Origin: Zygnema circumcarinatum
Lineage: Eukaryota; Streptophyta; Zygnematophyceae; Zygnematales; Zygnemataceae
Reading direction: 5' to 3'
Length of the DNA stretch: 64,000 nucleotides
NCBI GenBank assembly: GCA_037447605.1
Contig: CM074807.1
Span: 179,659-243,658 of the forward strand
The translations under genes and the position numbers were made by a program. Positions 1 through 14,400 of this stretch are shown here, one piece after another. Below the pieces are notes generated by a model. That model was not told the DNA's origin, did not search any database, and saw only the letters and a list, made by a program, of their open reading frames with translations. Within the stretch, counting starts at the first letter, position 1. Each line of letters opens with the position of its first letter.

Positions 1-253
1 GAAAATGGGTCCGGTCAGGCCATCGCAGAGTCTTCTTGCAGTTTCAGCTTCTGCAATACAACAAAAGGGGCCCAAGGGCATTCTTAGATCAGAGCTTCTT
101 CAAATACACTTTTTTCGGTTACACTTTCCACTATGTGAACGAATCAAGTCGCCAACCTTTAGGAGGAACAGAGTGGGTAGACCTATCCAAAAAAAAAATA
201 TATATGTATATATATATATATATATATTTTTAAAAGTGGAGAAGGGAAGGGGG
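1..253. other. Downstream flank of trpD
   Basis: No gene is visible here. It contains an A-run followed by an (AT)n tract at about 190-230, 3' of the trpD stop codon. Small open frames overlap simple sequence and match no family I know. Confidence 0.6.
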
Positions 254-499
254 CTAAGAGGGGAGAGAGGCTGCCTGAGAGAGGGCCGCCCAGTCGTCCA
301 AAACCTTTAGAGCTCGTCCCGACCGCTGCACCTCCTGAGCAATGGCTACTCCCTCCTTCACATCAGCTGCTACACCGCACGCTACAAGGCCCACTCCTGC
401 ATTCAGCACCTGAAGGAGGAGGAGAGACCCATCCTTGGGAGTTAGACTCTAAAGGAGGACGGAGAAAGAGAGAGTGAGAGAGGGAGAGAGAGAGAGAGA

Positions 500-530
<31 letters not shown>

Positions 531-2169
531 GAAAACGTTCTTTAATTGAAAAATCTATGCTTTGCAATCGCAGTTTTATTCCCTTTGGGACTGTGCCCGT
601 GTTACATGGAAAGCTGTTGAGGGGCATACAGTCGTACCAGTGCATCTGCTACTGCTCCCCTTTCACCAGCGAATACTCTCCTCAGTATCGCTGCGTTCAC
701 TTCCTTATCTCCTCCCCTTAGATCCTCCACTGTACACCGGGCAATGCCCAAATCCACTGTGCCAAACCCCGAGGAGAACCACCTGCCGCATGTCAGAGGA
801 TGAGAATGCCTGCATTAACAAGCTATTCTGTCGAAAATGCTGGAAGATTGTGAACTACGGGAGAGGAACAGCAAAACAAATGAAAATGTGAGGAAGCTGA
901 GATGAGAGAGAGATGAGAGAGAGATGAGAGATGAGGTGAAAGCTGAGAGCTCCTGTTTCTGCCCTTACAGGGATCCACATAGAACCGTTTGATGCTGTCA
1001 GGCGTCACCTCCAGCATGTCCGCAGGCCCTGAACTTCATCCCACACATAGAAACCCAAAAGTCCGAACTTTTACCACTCAGTCATATGCAAGCAACAGGA
1101 AGCACTCTGAAAGAAATGGTCTGGCAGTTCAAAAATAGAAAACAACAAAGTTAGAAGGGCAGAGCTATGTTGAACATTGCAATTATTGAGCCCAGTCGTC
1201 TAATGCATGGATTGGGATCCTTAAATGCAAGAATTGGTGTTCCACAGTACGCTACAGGATTGCATGAAAGAATATTCAGTCGACGATTTCAAAGTATCTC
1301 ACAGGCATACAGGATAACACAATAGATACTGCAAGTTACAAAGAAAGGAAACGGAGATAGTGTGGCTTCTTACCCATTGGTGAAATTTCATCGAGCCCTT
1401 TTGAGTGGACCACTAGTGCCCTCTGCATGCCGAGCCGTTGCAGCGATTTTGCCATCAGCTCAATCTGAATCCCTCGCGAGAAACACCCTCCCGTGAGGAA
1501 AAGAACAGCCTATGCCCTTAAAAAGATTCCAACTATGCCCTCTCCAACAATCCTTAGAACAACTCCTTTTTATCCAATTCTACCTACAGCTCTGCTTTGC
1601 TTAACTTTGCTTGAACTCTGCTTCACGGATATGAGTCTTACCAGTGACTCATTGTAGACTCCAACGAGGCCATAGGGAGCCAAGGAGGGGTTCAGCATGG
1701 GACCTAAAATATTGAACGCCGTTCTCACTTTCAGAGCCTTTCGGACAGGGCTCACAATCTTCATAGCTGGATGGAATCTTGGGGCAAACATGAAGCCCAC
1801 TCCCACATCTCTCACACATTGAGACACTCCCTGAGAGCAGGTGGAGGGAGGAGGGAGGACGAGCAACAATCAGTCTGCTGAAGTGACAAAAGGAACACCA
1901 GAAGTAGACCCTGAACCTTCATTCTTGAACCTATTGCAATCTCATAATCTTATCTCATTGTTAAATCTTCTCAAGCCTATCCCTTCGTCTGAAGGTGCAC
2001 GCATGCCTATCCGAACTAAGTTTGCCAGATATTCCTAAGTGTCTTTAGGAAAGTCCGAGCAATTAATTAATTAATTATTTAAGTGTGCACTTGTCCTGTC
2101 CCTCAAAATAATTAATCACCTGAAAATGTGAGCACTTGATAAAAGGGAAAGAGAGAGGAGAGAGAGAGA

Positions 2170-2237
<68 letters not shown>

Positions 2238-3832
2238 GAGAAGAGAGAGAGAAAGAGAGAGAGAGGAGGGTCGACTAGATTACCTCCGGCCCGAGGTCAA
2301 CTACAACTCCTAGGGCCTCCAACACATCTGCACTTCCACAGGCGCTGGAAACTGACCGATTTCCGTGCTGCAATACCACAGCAAAAAACAATCGTGACGA
2401 TCCAATAGTAAACTAGACACCTTCCTTTCACATCTCTATCCACAGTGGAAGATTTCTAGGGGTTCATCCTCACTAGCCAACGAAGGTATTACGTTCATGC
2501 TCGCAATAGAAAATCATGAAAGTAATGCAGTCAGCGAATTCCCAAAGACAGCACCTTCGCCACTTTAGCTCCACAAGCTGCAGCGAGAACACATGCTCCC
2601 GTGGAGATATTGACGGTGTTCGCACCATCTCCTCCTGTTCCCACTATGTCAAGAGTACCTTCCCCAGTCTTTACCGGCACACAATTGTTGCGCATGGCTC
2701 TGGCAAGGCCTGCCACCTGCAAAATTCCACACCGGCAGTAGTTAATCAGTCATCTGCTTTAGAAGCTAAAAGGAAGTAGAGGTGTTGAAGGTGTTGATTG
2801 GATAGGACGGTTTTCGAATACCATCATGATAAGGTCTAAGTGAAAACCTTGCGGCAACAAGAGGTGAGGTGCAAACGACTCAAAACATGGCTAGAAGCTT
2901 CTGTCTGAGAAATCATTGGTATGGTCTGAAAGCGGAAAGCTGATCTTGAATCTGTTGGTGAAAGGCGTATGAGTCTAAAGCTTGATCAGATCATGATATA
3001 TTACCTCTTCAGGAGTCTCCCCCTTCGCGCGGAGAAGCACAAGAAAAGCGCTAATTTGAGCAACCTCCGCTCCTTGCAAAAGGGCTTCCATGGCAGCTTC
3101 TGTCTGCTCTTCGGACAAATTTGTACGAGACATAAGGAGCTCAATAACCTGCAATGAAGAATCAGGCAATTAGCTCTCGCTCCATAATTCATTAAATTCC
3201 ATGTTACTTGTCAAGTTCCTTTAACAATGTTGGCTGCAAGGAACCCATGAGCGAGAAAAAGAACGCATTCCTGGTTTTTAGGCAAGTTTGAGAAAAACCA
3301 GATGAATGCAATTAAATCTGCTGGAACGTGTATGTCTGCTGACAATTTCGAACCCAAAAACTGCATTCCAACTGGCAGAGAAAACTCTTTCTCCAGACTC
3401 TCCTGAACCATTTCAATATACCTAGTCGCAGTTTCGAGGTTTTGAATAACCAAATAACCATTTCAAGGTTTCCCCACCTTATATTTTGAAGCAGGAGAGG
3501 TAAAAGGTTTCCGCTTTTGCCACATAAGTTAAATCACAAACCTCGCGCAAGTCGGTAGCTTTTGCTGACACAGTCGCTGCTGCTGCCGCCGGTGCAGCGA
3601 CAGAAGCTGCAACCCTCGTCCGTCCTGAACTACTCTTGCTCACTCTTGTATGCAGCATATGCTGACAGCTGACACCGGGCAGCGCTCCCCTGCCAACACA
3701 TTCTCTGCGAGCACCGAATGCGAGATATTCCACCCACGAATGCTTCTCCCGCAACGAAGGGGAGGAGAAGGCATGGCGGAGGGTCCCCCTTGCGGATATG
3801 GTCGAGCCGCAAGCGTGAGGAAGAGCAGCCAT
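254..3832 (-). CDS. trpD: Anthranilate phosphoribosyltransferase, probably plastid-targeted (multi-exon)
   Basis: Second committed step of tryptophan synthesis: transfers phosphoribosyl from PRPP to anthranilate. Read right to left, about nine exons carry family blocks in the correct order: an N-terminal helical region ([20 protein letters not shown], about 3147-3090), the PRPP-binding loop [16 protein letters not shown] (about 2650), HGNRSVSS (about 2365), [10 protein letters not shown] and [10 protein letters not shown] (about 1790-1690), [12 protein letters not shown] (about 1410), and a C-terminal [12 protein letters not shown] (about 410-375) ending at the stop at 254. The ATG at 3832 (context CACAATGGCTGC) precedes a Ser/Ala/Arg-rich stretch without acidic residues, typical of a plastid transit peptide; another in-frame ATG lies at 3967. 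Introns near 470-530 and 2140-2270 hold GA microsatellites. Family assignment is secure; plastid location is inferred, and the exon at about 640-780 is the least certain. Confidence 0.9.
470..530. repeat. (GA)n microsatellite in a trpD intron
   Basis: A nearly pure GAGAGA tract with occasional interruptions lies between the last two trpD exons. Translated low-complexity frames here (RE or SL repeats) are artefacts of the repeat. Confidence 0.9.
2136..2268. repeat. (GA)n microsatellite in a trpD intron
   Basis: About 130 bases of GAGAGA with AAG interruptions, immediately 5' (on the plus strand) of the trpD exon carrying HGNRSVSS. It lies in an intron. Confidence 0.9.
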
Positions 3833-5405
3833 TGTGGAAGAGCTGAAGGTGAACGCGGAGCTGCGAGGAAGGAGAAAGAATGCAGGAGAGTCAGAGCGCG
3901 CTTTGAGAATCGTGGAAGCTCTGCTTGATGGTGGAAATGGCGACCCTGAGAGGGAGAGGGCCAGCACTCAGCAGGCTGCCCAGTGCTCAATGGCTCGCGT
4001 GACTGACAATTCACGGAGTGAGTAGTTGCCATTTCATTACTACCTAAATGATCACAGCCAAGATCTACCATAAAAAAAAAAAAAAACTATCAAAAGACAA
4101 CAGAAATATGACTGCGATGTGGCTAACACATGCAAAGCGAACAGACACGTGTGATGGAAAGTCACATACAAAACTTGACAAACTTTACTCAAGTTCAAAC
4201 GAGAAAATGGCATCGATCTCACGATGGCGAGGCCATCAAATGTACATGGACAAAAGCAGCATCATGGAAAACCACGAGGGACTGGTCGCGAAGGAACCTA
4301 AGCACAAAAGGAAGAAGCTAAGAACGAAAACGGTTTGATTTGAATGGTTTGATCGTTTTTTCTTGTGGTTTAAGACATAGTCCATGCTGTTTCTGGTCGC
4401 TCAGCCATTGGCCCGTAGGTAGTCCTCCCATTCAGCCATTACTCCATGTGTAGATATGTCCTTTATTCTTTGGTGCTTGGCTCCGCTTTGTCATTCAGTC
4501 AATACTCATTTGGTCATTAGTAGTTGCCATGTCAACAACTTGCTACCACCGCACCGTCCTCTCCATATATTTTGGTTAGACCTTGAATATTTATAGGTCA
4601 TGCAGGCGCATTACATTGCACGGCACAATACAACATGTAGAATTTTGCACCCCTGTTCGAAATGTGAAGAGTGATCGGTGCCTATGACAAGAGCCTTACC
4701 AGTCCATCTCGTGACAATGGGAGGGTCGACCTGTCGCTGTTTCTACACGTCCTAACCAAAGCAACGACGGCATTATTTTTAGGTTGATGCCAATGTGCCC
4801 ATTGTTCGGTGACCTAATCTGAGGCCGCCCTAGTACTGCCAGTCTCTCTATGGGCATCCTTTCAAGAACGCCATTGCTGTGTACGCATGGATCTGACCTG
4901 CGCGACTCTCTCTTATATTAAAAATGCATCCACATTCGACAAGGAACAAGGGAACTCCTACTCCTGCTCCTACTGCTACTCTCCCTCAAGCAGCTTCGCA
5001 ATGGGCCTGGCACACCTGCTCTACAGGGCCTCTGATATAACTCCAGTTTGCTGGATTCTGGGCGCACTTTGATCGGTCCGAAAATATCTCCCATCGGCTG
5101 TGAGACGGCCCTTCAGAAGCTTCACCTGCCACACGATAACAGAATGAGAAATAGCGATACACTGCAGTGATATGTAAAACATTCAGTGGTTGACCTTACT
5201 GAAGATTTTGTGATCAGGCCTCTCTCACCCCCCTCCCCCACTCTCTCTCTCTCCCTCTGAGGTTGTGGTTGGCTGCGGAGAGCGCTCTGTCTGCTCGCAT
5301 AGGCACTTACGAAGAATGAATGTTTCTAAGTTGGGCGCCGCCTCATGCTGCAAATTCATTCACACGTCAATGAATGGGTCGTTCCTCCAAGGACATCCTT
5401 CTGAA
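3833..5405. other. Intergenic region between trpD and CTF18, with possible orphan exons
   Basis: This is the upstream flank of trpD and the downstream flank of CTF18, both on the minus strand. Two short minus-strand segments with splice-like edges are visible: about 5346-5312 (acceptor ..TTTGCAG, then 35 bases, then donor GTAAGTGCC) and about 5131-5025 (acceptor TGGCAG, then an open frame starting VKLLKGRLTADGRYF and ending in TAG). They could be an alternative CTF18 3' end, or untranslated or unrelated exons. Otherwise I see only an A-run near 4071 and no recognisable gene from about 4030 to 5000. Confidence 0.4.
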
Positions 5406-8400
5406 CTAGTGCTTCTGCTCTTCCGTCATGGAAATCTTAGTCTGCATGAAGCCAGTCAACGCTTATAATGTCAGTTTTGGGCAGCGTGATCAGTCAAGTA
5501 GAAGTACAAAAGACTCTGAAACCACCTCCTTGTTGGAATTGGCTGACTTACAAATGCATCCCAAAGGTAGACAGGTTTCCTGCTCGCATCTACAAAGCCC
5601 AACGATCCATAGAAGCCGCATGTGAAGTAATGCCAAGGTGAGACCTTCATTACTCTAAACGGCAGTCGGAAGGTTAAAACGATTGCCCCACCTTTGACTA
5701 GAACATAACAGCCCCAAATCATCTAATGCGCTCATTTTTCTTTTGGAGTATCGTTCTTCGGCACCGAAGACACCTTTTCTTGGACTCCACTTTCATTTCC
5801 TTTCGTCTTCGCCTTCTTAAATCTGTCCAAAGTGAGGCAGGGCCCCAATAGCCCTCAGGAGAGATAAGCCACCAATGCAGGTCTGCCTGCCTTTCTCATC
5901 TCACCCAAAACCTTGAGAAATCTGTATGCATCTCCACAAGCTCTGACCTGGAAAAGAAGTCAACTGGTGGAGCAGGAAGAACCCGTTTGGCTCCCTGTTT
6001 TGGACTCCTTCCCAACTTGCTGAATAAGGCCTCTGCTGCAGAAGCAGTTCCCTGCTTACCAATGGGGGGCCCACTTTTGCTCGCTGAGTTACCCCCATTC
6101 GTAGGGATAACTGGAGAAGTATCTGAAGGGGGGTGAGCTCTGTCCATTTCTGCAATTGGGGATTCCACAACTGCACTCAGAGGACCCCCATTGGCTTCGT
6201 GTTAAACGATTGCGATATGGGAAAGGTTTGTGCAAGTTGTAGTTTGAAGGAGTATGAAGATCCAATGTGTAAAGTACGAGCCCATTAACCCACGAACAAC
6301 TTGCAAGCAATTCTGACTCAATTCTCTCTCAATTCTCAATTCTGACTGCCGCCATTAGCATACCTTTGGCATCTATCTGCGGGTCTTGCCTCGACGCTCC
6401 CTCTCTCCGGATAGTCTCCAACTCGACCTGCTCTCTCACTCGCCAGCCACCATCCACCAACCACGAATGAAGATTTTTGAGATTGCTGTGCTCGGGAAAA
6501 CAGCGACTATGCGGATATTCCAAAATAAATATAAACTGTCAATTGCAGATAGTGATGAAAAGCACCTCATGCGCGATCATTTGTTTGACCGCACTGTTAA
6601 GCTGTCGATTGTCGGAACTGTGCTCCTGGAAAATACACCGTCGCAAATGACAGCCAGATCAGAAGCTTACATTGATTCTCTGACATCATCATACCTCGTT
6701 GAACGATGATATCCCCTTCCTTTCCAAGTAGCATTCTATGCAGAAATATCCAGCCCTTACAAACCGATTCCAGATCCCCAACTTTCCAGCATGCATCCAT
6801 GTAATGATGTTTAAAAAAAATTCCTGGCAATGATCCCAATCTACCTCAAATCTTGTTAGGAGTCCGATCGGCGGTTCCAATTGCCAGGTGGCAGGCGTCC
6901 AATTGGGCTGTCCTCCCTGTTGGTTTGAGCCCTCCCATTGGCTGATCTGCTTGGGAACTTTGTATGTGAGCCCGAGGGCAATCATAGAATCCACCAAATC
7001 CGCAACCTCCTGCTTTTCTCTCGCCGTAAAAAGCTGAGCTGCTATCTGCATCCGTCGGAGCCGACCAGCGTTCAAGTACACCGATGAACGTTATGTGCAA
7101 AAACCCAAAAGAAAAAAACTACCAGTTTTGGATTCTGAGGTATGCGTGGACCATTTCACTTCAAAGCATCACTGCGGCTTAGAGATGGTGAGCTGCATTT
7201 GGCTCTTCTTTCTTTCGGTTTTCAGGTAACTTTTGGGTGTTAGACCCAAAATGAAATGGTGTGGTGAGATGCTACCGACAGGGTGGAGAAACTAAGTGCA
7301 ATCATGCCTTTGCCTGCTCAAATGACAGGTGTATGTGGTTTAAGCCATGCTCAAAACTGAGAGTTCTCTTTATTTCTTATTCTTATTTATTTCTTTATTT
7401 CTCTTTATTCCCGAGTTAATAGTGTGTTGCAGATGGTCTTACTGGGCGCAACAACGGAGCCAAAATAGTGAGAAGTGGTGACACAATGTCTACCACAATG
7501 CTTTGCATGGAGAGATTTCTCGCAACAGATGGCGCCATTTTCTGTTGCCACGTCAGCACGAGCTCCTCACGAGAACCACGCTGTGTTCGATAACTGCCAA
7601 ACAAAACCAAACGTTGCTTTCTACAAAGTGGAAGGGAACAAAGTGTTGCTTTCTACAAAGCAAAAGAGGAAACGAAAATAGTGAAGCATTGAACAAAGGA
7701 ACCTTCGGGAAAGGGCACCATTCACGTTTGAATGCACATGATTGATCATGAGATCAGTATGCCTCACAGATGTGCTAAATACACGATGGCATTGGATAGT
7801 GTGAAGGGCTTTGGGGCTTGCGTAGTTCAACATACTTTTGATTCGCTTTTGGCCATTCAATGACTGGCCTCTCAGGGCCTGCCACCTGTCGCCTGATCGC
7901 CAACACTGGTATCGCTCTGTATGCTGTCAGGAAAGGGAAGATAACAATGACTACGTCACACTCGATGACATCAAAAAAGGGAGTAAAAGAGAAAGCATAA
8001 GACCATTACCTTCAACCGTGACCATTAGCACTTTCACTCGCTTCATTCTCATATGCGAGCAGCAACAACTTTACAGCTGATTGATAACGGTATGCTAATT
8101 GTTCGAATCAAAACGTGGGAGCTCTCACCTGTGAGCCAAAATTGCTGCTTTGCCATAGCCCGGTAGCCCCACAGCTCTGAATCGCTTATCCAGTTCAAAC
8201 AGACAACCTGCCAGAAATCAATCAAGACCAACAGCCACTTACCGATGCATACTTCAACTCAATGACTTTTCCAGGAATGCATGGAAGTAAAAACTGGAGA
8301 GCCCATTTCAGGACTGACGAACGCACTTACTGTTCAATTCTTCATAATGGTTTGGCCAATGCTGAAGATGGAGTGCAATATCTTTACCTTTTTCCTAATC

Positions 8401-11400
8401 CTATTGTGTTCTCACCGTCTTTAGAAGCGACACATCGTGGTATCGCACGCGGAGGAAGTTTTCGAAGATGCCTTCAAGCACAAGGTCGTGATCTCCACTG
8501 CCTCCCACAAATCACTTAGCCTTTCAGCATCTTTGAAGCAGGTAAAGAACACTTGGCAATTGCAATATGTATTTTTCTGAAAACCTAAGTCAATTTCCTG
8601 GGCATAAAGATACATTATTATTATTGTAGGAGGGAGCAGACTTTGGCCTCTTACTGGGTAGAAACGAGTGTGTGTATGCTAGTGAATTCGTGAAGTTCTC
8701 CACTGACAACTTCTGTGAACTTTCCTCCAATTCCTCGAGGTGCACGCCTTTGGAAAATCTGTAGCCATCTCCGCCACAGAGGGATGCGGAACGAATGAAG
8801 AGAGTCCACTTCCTCTTTCGTAAGAGTTGTAAAAAACAGAAAATAGAAGTCCTTTGTTGAAAACTTAATAGGATGTACCGAAAAAGCAGTGAAACGCATG
8901 TAAACTTGTCGTTACCTTATTCCAAATGTCAAACATGCTGCGTGCCACGTCCTTTCGACCGACCACTTGAGAGGCAATATCATACTGAATAGCACCACCC
9001 AAAGTTCCATTCTGAATCAAACTGAAGCTTCATCGTCTCCACTCGTGACTTATGAAGGACGAGCATCAAACAGAGGACAGAAAAGAGTCTCCTCTATGAA
9101 CAAGTCAGGGCCAGTAGCATGCTTCATACACAAAGGGCATCACCGACCGACAGGATGGCATAAGTCTTCATTCTCTAAACACCATGCAGTGACTTCCGTT
9201 TCACTCTCGGCTCTTCCTAATTGTAGCTGCTAACGTTGAAATTTTTCGAAAGAAACATGTGCGAAATAAGAGGAAAAAGCTACGAATAAGAAATGGCCTA
9301 CCGCGCGCAGTCCTTGGCATTTCCGTTGCAAAAATTGCAAAGTGTTGAGGCAAGACCTTATGTCGCACTCTGTGTTCTCTCCCGCAGTCAGTTGAGGCAA
9401 AAAGGGTGAATTTAGAACCTCAGCTAACCTCAAAAAGGGAGATTTAAAAAACAGAGACGGACGATGTGCCGTGACCCTGTTCTTCAAGTATGCGAAAGGT
9501 GAGTAGAAAGTGAGGACAGATCTATGCACAGTAACTGAAGAAAAAGCTCTTCGGCTATGGGGCCTGCAGCTACAGCTACAAGGGAGAGGCAGAATGTCGT
9601 GGACTGCAATAAGGATGGGTGGGGATAAAGGAGAACAACTGCACTATTCCATGCAAAATTCGATGGGTAAGGAAAGACCTGTGTGTGTAGCCAAAGCTGT
9701 TAAGCTCCGTGAGTCTGTCTTGAAGCCCTCTGCACTGCAGATTTGACGGAGTCTGCATCACAGCCAATGCCAGTACAGCTTGATATGGTGGAGGCAGAAT
9801 TGCCTAAGGTAGTCCAACATGCAGGAATTCAGCAGCAGCTTTGGCTTGCTCCCTCCCCGCTACAAGCACTTTCTCTTGCCCCCTCTCTTTGTCCTCTCAA
9901 ACTCTTCCACATTGCCTCGTTTGTCTCGTTTCTCTACTCAGTCTCCTGCCATTCCCCGGCTCTACTCCTCTCCTACTCATTATCTTTGCCTTTTCTCTGA
10001 AGTCCTCTAAATTCTCTTTATAGCTCCTTCCTCCCTCTTCTTTAACCTCTTACTTACTCAATGGCCACACTCTTACAGCAGATTCATGGTTGTACCAGAA
10101 CGGAAAAGGAAGTAAAGCTGACGTTAAGTTCGGGAGCTAATGCTTACCGATTTACAACGCGATTTACAGATGGCTGAGTGAACACGACCACTCTGCACCA
10201 GAGATCAATCATTTTCTACCTCCCCGTTAACAATCCTGAGCTTCCACCATGCACCAAATTTCACAACCTTCTCATGAAGATTGAACAAAAGTGGCAAAGG
10301 GGGAGCACCCCACCATTGTGTTAGAGAGTGTGCTCACCTCGCTACTTGGCGGAGTGGTCTGAGAGCCGGAGCATAGAGATCATTGCAGATGCAAATAACC
10401 TGCTCACGGTAGCATGTTAGTCTGCTTTATCACAGGACATGATCAGATGCAAACTCCAAACTCCACATTATAATAATAAAAAAAGCGGTTTTTTCTGTAG
10501 GTTTCTTACTGGACGGCTCAAACGCTTCACTCCACTTGCATTCTTTTTGCTTTTAGACTTCTTTGGCCCCTCGTCTTCCTTCCCCTTAGAAGCCAGTTTC
10601 TGATCGGCAAGAACCTGCACAACCCTGGAGAGTTTTCCCATGAGTTCCGTACACAATCTGTTGAATGCTTAAACTATTTCAAAACTTGACATGTGTCCAT
10701 CCATTTCAGGGATGTCCTAAGGAGAAAGAGAAAGGCTTACGATTTCAAGGAGTGCACCGATTGCCCCCTTGCCTTCACTGCTACTGAAGGCACCATCGAT
10801 TTCATCAATGATCTGCAAAAACCTCTCAACAGCATTTCCAATTCACAACCGACGGATTCGGAGCCCTTCATCACAATGCAGAATGCTACGGAGAATAACG
10901 AGCCCTTCCTCCTCCCTTCCCGAGCGAGACAGCCAACTGCCCAATACATGATAGTCAAAGCCATACTACATGACTCATCTGAAATGGAATCTTGTTTGAT
11001 AGGACGTAGGAAGACAGACAGTGAAGGTATCTTGCAGCCCACCAAACAATTGGGTCGACCGTCGCTAATGACCGATTGCATTTGTACCGCATCAAGAATT
11101 CGTGAACGAATAGTATTTGCCACACGGTCATCACTTGCATTCACCTGCAAGAGGACATCAAAAGCGAAAGTATAAATTTTGACATAGTATAACACAATGA
11201 ATATATACAAATGCCCCCAATAACTAACGCTTGAAGGCCTTAGAGAAGGGCATAGACTGAAACTTAATCGTCTATTGTCATTATATTCTTTAATGTCACA
11301 CAAAGGACTATCTTGACCGGATATAGATTCATTAGGAATAAAGAGCTTTCTGAGGATTCGAGGAAGCCCACCTCAACAACCCGATATCCGCAATGGCGAG

Positions 11401-14400
11401 CGACCACATGTGCCAATGTCGTTTTGCCCAATCCAGGAGCCCCGCAAAGTAGTAGTACCTAAGAGAAGCATGATGAGCTGATGAGCTTGTCGGAGCTAAG
11501 AAACTGCAAAAGACAACTTACGTAACAGACCCAAACATGAACATAACTTAGCAAAAAGACTAGAGTTGAAAAATTCCCTGACAATTAGAGCTCTCCTTAC
11601 CTTCTCATCTGGTCGGTCTTGTGGTAATCCCTTAGACACAGCCTCGCCATTCTTCATAGGTTCCTTACCTCCAAAGCCTTTCCAACCCTGTCCCCCTCCT
11701 TCAGTTCCGCCCCGCCTACCTCCTACTTCACTGCTCCATCTTCCCCCTGAACTCCCAAATCTTCCCTTGCTAAAGCCACCCCGGAAGGTATTACTTTGCC
11801 TCACGGGCCCTCCCCTTCCCTGCCCTCGTCCCCCTGACCAACCATGGCTTTCTTCCCTTCCTTCTCCCCATCCAGTACTACCGCTCCCAGATTCCCCCCT
11901 TCCCCTGCCTGAATATCTTCCTTGACCTCCACTTGCGAATCCTCCTCGTTGCTGTCTATGACCTGCATGGATGCCACTATTTGGAGCCTTCCTTCGCAGA
12001 ACAGACAAAACCTCCGCTGACGTCGCAACCTTCGATTCGCCAAATGCACATGGGTCCCACTGTTTCAGCCACCGCAGCACCTGCAGTACTTGTACTCCAA
12101 AACGAACTTTTGTTAGCATTACTGAAAGATTGTTGAACAATCTCGATTGCTTCAAGCTAGACATAATGAAAAATCGAACGATTAACACATGGATGAACTA
12201 ATTATTAAACACAAAAAGTTCGACATTTCTCACCTCACGATTGATGCGCTCGTCGCTGAGAAGTTCTGTGAAAGTCCTTGGGCTGTACTTGTCCACCCAC
12301 AGCTGCACACCAGCTTGTTCTCGAAGGGCCTCTCTTTCATTCTCAGGTATGGTTGGTTGACTCTCTCCTACGGATGTCTGCAGCAATGCGCGGAGATTTT
12401 TGCCGTTGTTCTTCTGACTTCTTGAAAATCTTCCCAGCTGCGATATTCCGCCTCGAAACTCTAACTCTAGAAAGGCACATGTTTACTAAACACTCACACA
12501 TATAATAAGAATGCTAGAGAAGCCATACCTTAAGAGCTCGTTGGAATCGATCGGCTTCAACTCGTTCAATCATCTGATCGATCGGCTCAGATAGTAGCGG
12601 GCGCCCGTCTGTACAAACAATTGCTTGAATGTAAATTAAAGTTAAGTACTGTAACGAGTATGGTTGTCAAACAACCCAACCGTATTGGTTTACCAACTTA
12701 GACTCAGTCTGACATGCCTTCACCTAAAAGCGAGTATCCAGGCAGCTGCGTCATTTCTTAAATTCAAAGGTCGTTACAATTCTGCGAAATCATGTACTTC
12801 GGCAGCTCACCTCCGCATCCTCCCAACTTCGAAAATGCTCGCAAACCGTTCAGGCTTCTGTTTACTTCTCCAGCATTCCGTAGTTGTGTGTAAACTCTCT
12901 CGCCTCCATAACTCACTGGAATAATACTTCCCTCCACATCCGTCGCTCTCCGAAAAACCTTTGTCAACTCTTCAAAGGGGGTTGGGAGCGGCTCAGGTTT
13001 ACGAGCAACAGGTGGCTGTTGGCATCTTGAAAGGTCCCCTTTATCCACAAAAGCGTCTTTTACTGGATCCAACAGTACTACTTTGGTGGAGCAAGGGCCA
13101 ACTGCCTGTATTGGTTCACTTTTTGCAGACGAAGGATTCTGAGGTGTCGGGTTACTTTGAAGAATGCGAGTGTTTCTGCTGCTTTGAAGATTCAGAGCAC
13201 TAGGGTTGGCGTCACCTGTGAGAACAGTTGAAGAAGTTAGATTCGGTTCAAGCATTGGCATAGAAAGGATACGTTCGATGGGGAAAGAAACGATAGGTTG
13301 AAAAAAATATATATATGTTTTTTAAACACAGACAGAATGGCGATTTCAGTGAAATAGGGCACTTGGAAGCCGAAGAACCACTGTCCCCCGTCGATCGTGC
13401 TATTTCACGCTTGTCAAAGAGAGACTAGATTTCGGTATACAGAGCACAGACACAACTGCCAGCCTCTTTGAACATGCGGACAAGAAGTACCTCGCGACCA
13501 AGCATCAAAGACCTGTCCCCTGCAAGAAAGAATCTCCAATTTAAGCATCCTTATTCCTAACGTTGCCCTTTCAGCAGATTCTTCACCAAAACAGGATCGT
13601 TTCCTGAGCATGAACGGTCCATTCAAAGAGCAGATATTTATGGGCAGCCAGGGTGTTGACAAATGTGGTAAGCAGAAATTCTCACCCTTATCAAGCTCCT
13701 CGAAGTCATCCCATGTATCTGTACCGTCCATTCCATCTTCCTGCATAGCCATCCATTCTAGCTCCGCAATATCGGGTTCATCCCCTGTGCCGCCCTTGGA
13801 AAGCTGCCTTCCACCCACCGTTCTGTGCTTCACAGGTGATACTGGAAGTGTTCCTTTAAGTGCTGAGAAAAGTGGGGGCTCCTCAGATATAGTAGAAGTG
13901 CTGGGCTCCAGGCGTGGTTGATGGCCTTCTTTAACTTGCTGGTGAGACCGAAGATGAGCCTTCTTCGGGAAGGAGCGGAGTCCCCCGGGTGGGCCTTCTT
14001 TAACATGCAGGTGAGGCCGAAGATGAGCCTTCTTCGGAAACGAACGCAGTCCTCCGAGTGGGCGCTGTCCAATGACTTCTTGACTGGGTAATGCAGGCTC
14101 TGCAAGGGATGAACTGCAAATGTTAGAGTAGCATTTTTGTTCTCACAGAAATTAATCCATCAACCGTTTCATGAACATCCAAAGCTTCCGACAGGCATTT
14201 CTCACTTCCTCATACATTACGCCTGCTGTGACAATACTAATAGTTTGCCAGTGTGGGGGGATTAACATATCATTCTCGATGAGTTATTAGGAATGCAAGT
14301 AGTTAGGTCACGTTCGATTGCGGAGTTGCAACCAATATGTTATGCCCACCAATCGCAGTTTGATGGCGTGTGAGACATTAGAAGCGTGCCAGCCTTTCTC

